A stretch of 48,695 nt of DNA, taken from assembly GCA_043747295.1 (NCBI GenBank), contig JAYTPK010000071.1, positions 1 to 48,695 of the forward strand, in the 5' to 3' direction. Position 1 is the first letter of the stretch; each line of letters starts with the position of its first letter. The notes beneath the pieces were generated by a model. That model made no database searches. It was not told the DNA's origin and saw only the letters and a list, made by a program, of their open reading frames with translations. The stretch is from JAAFIP01 sp043747295 (GTDB taxonomy: Bacteria; Pseudomonadota; Gammaproteobacteria; Burkholderiales; Burkholderiaceae_C). Below, in pieces: positions 47,637 through 48,695 of the stretch. Position numbers and translations under genes: made by a program.

Positions 47637-48695
47637 ATGTCGATAGCTTCAGTTCCTGTAGAGTTTTTCTTTTTCGCGCTAACGCTGCTTGGCGTAGCCT
47701 TGTTCCACGGGCAGACTTTGTATGCCGCGCTGATGGGTATGCTGGTGATAGCGGCTTACAAGCTAGGCTTTACTGATTTTTCGCTGATCAAGCATGTAGC
47801 ACACGAGTGGGTAACTTTGGCCAATTTGTTGGGCCTGCTGCTAGGCTTTGCGCTGCTGGCAGATCACTTTGAAAAATCTGAAATCCCCGCCATCTTGCCT
47901 GACTACCTGCCCAACGACTGGAAGGGCGGATTCATCATGTTGGTGTTGGTGTTTGTGATCTCCAGCTTTTTAGACAACATTGCGGCAGCGATGATTGGCG
48001 GCGCCATGGCCTCGGTGCTCTACCAAAAAAAGGTGCACATTGGGTTTTTAGCGGCTATCGTGGCAGCCAGTAATGCAGGTGGCGCAGGGTCGGTGGTGGG
48101 CGACACTACTACCACCATGCTGTGGATTGCCGGGGTGAGCCCGCTGCAAGTGCTAGACGCCTACACCGCTGCCGTGCCTGCGCTGCTGTTTTTTGGTGTG
48201 ATTGCAGCACGCCAGCAGCATGCCTATCAGCCCATCATGAAAGATGCACCTAAGGGTGCCCGTGTGCAATACGCGCGCTTGGCTATAGTTGCCATTATTT
48301 TGGTGGCTGCTGTGGCTGCTAATGTATGGTTTAACTTGAACAATCCTGCGGTGCTAGAGCATTTCCCCGTTATTGGGGTCGCTGTCTGGGTAGCCGTGTT
48401 GGCCACCAGCGTGTGGCGCAAACCTACCTGGAGCCTGCTGCCAGATGCCTTTAAAGGTACAGTGTTTCTATTGTCCCTGGTCATGTGCGCGTCGATGATG
48501 CCGGTCGACAAACTGCCCGTAGCCTCATGGGTGAGTACTCTGGGCTTGGGTTTTTTAAGCGCAGTGTTTGACAATACTCCGCTGACTGCACTGGCGCTGC
48601 GCCAAGGCGGCTACGACTGGGGCATGCTGGCTTACGCCGTGGGCTTTGGCGGTAGCATGATTTGGTTTGGCTCATCGGCTGGTGTGGCCCTGTCC
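47637..48695 (+). CDS. NhaD/ArsB-type (ion transporter superfamily) membrane antiporter, partial
   Basis: 353 codons from the ATG at 47637 run open to the window edge, so the C-terminus is missing. At least nine hydrophobic spans. Motifs of the ion-transporter (IT) superfamily, nearest the NhaD Na+/H+ antiporters: SSFLDNIAAAMIGGAMA, SNAGGAGSVVGDTTTTMLWIAG, and SAVFDNTPLTALAL. These paired Asp-Asn and Gly-Asp-Thr-Thr elements bind the ion in NhaD. Next to a proton-pumping rhodopsin, sodium extrusion driven by light-made proton gradient is plausible but inferred. Confidence 0.82.
   Translation, partial: MSIASVPVEFFFFALTLLGVALFHGQTLYAALMGMLVIAAYKLGFTDFSLIKHVAHEWVTLANLLGLLLGFALLADHFEKSEIPAILPDYLPNDWKGGFIMLVLVFVISSFLDNIAAAMIGGAMASVLYQKKVHIGFLAAIVAASNAGGAGSVVGDTTTTMLWIAGVSPLQVLDAYTAAVPALLFFGVIAARQQHAYQPIMKDAPKGARVQYARLAIVAIILVAAVAANVWFNLNNPAVLEHFPVIGVAVWVAVLATSVWRKPTWSLLPDAFKGTVFLLSLVMCASMMPVDKLPVASWVSTLGLGFLSAVFDNTPLTALALRQGGYDWGMLAYAVGFGGSMIWFGSSAGVALS

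Overview
The window looks like a chromosome segment of a heterotrophic, probably aquatic, Burkholderiales bacterium (Betaproteobacteria). This is judged from overall protein style: a GntR-flanked propionyl-CoA cluster, fused LivHM, the divergent TesA/YbbA pair, MnmH, CmcJ-like and GST genes. The genus is not established. There are no rRNA or tRNA genes and no CRISPR array that I can see.

Layout. (1) 0-11.3 kb: a methylmalonyl-CoA pathway cluster (mcm, a GIY-YIG-MeaB fusion, pccB, pccA, a VOC protein that may be the epimerase), interrupted by a hipBA-type toxin-antitoxin pair with its own consensus promoter, followed by a cupin and pncA. (2) 11.3-17.3 kb: SNase-like protein, caspase-like and DUF2145 pair, mnmH, and the divergent TesA-like and YbbA-like genes with overlapping start codons. 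(3) 17.3-22 kb: two related noncoding repeat units. One carries an IS110-family element exactly in the middle of its central palindrome. Between them lies a two-gene periplasmic phosphatase/phytase-like set behind a good PhoB-type promoter. (4) 22-26.7 kb: LysR and nitrilase, VOC, rlmB, a lipoprotein and a split ChrA transporter. (5) 26.8-30.0 kb: a minus-strand photosensor operon encoding two photoactive yellow proteins (PYP), the CoA ligase that activates their chromophore, and a BLUF flavin photoreceptor. (6) 30.2-37.8 kb: ldcA, CmcJ-like, GST, LysR and a branched-chain amino-acid ABC transporter. (7) 38.0-46.4 kb: three small paralogous soluble proteins of unknown function, then two different microbial rhodopsins in tandem, then crtI-crtB-crtY-blh for retinal synthesis. 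(8) pncB and the start of an NhaD/ArsB-type ion transporter.

The most interesting biology is the concentration of light-related genes within 20 kb: blue-light PYP and BLUF sensors, one rhodopsin with an unusual Asp-Thr-Lys motif cotranscribed with three undescribed soluble proteins, and a canonical Asp-Thr-Glu proton-pumping proteorhodopsin with its retinal pathway. I propose that rhodopsin 1 and the three upstream proteins form a light-signalling or regulated-pump module; this is inference.

A second theme is a dispersed ~44-bp repeat present in at least 12 copies. Several copies lie inside genes in open frame, usually at domain linkers, including the LivH-LivM fusion junction and the MeaB C-terminus. 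Pairs of copies also bound the two large noncoding units.
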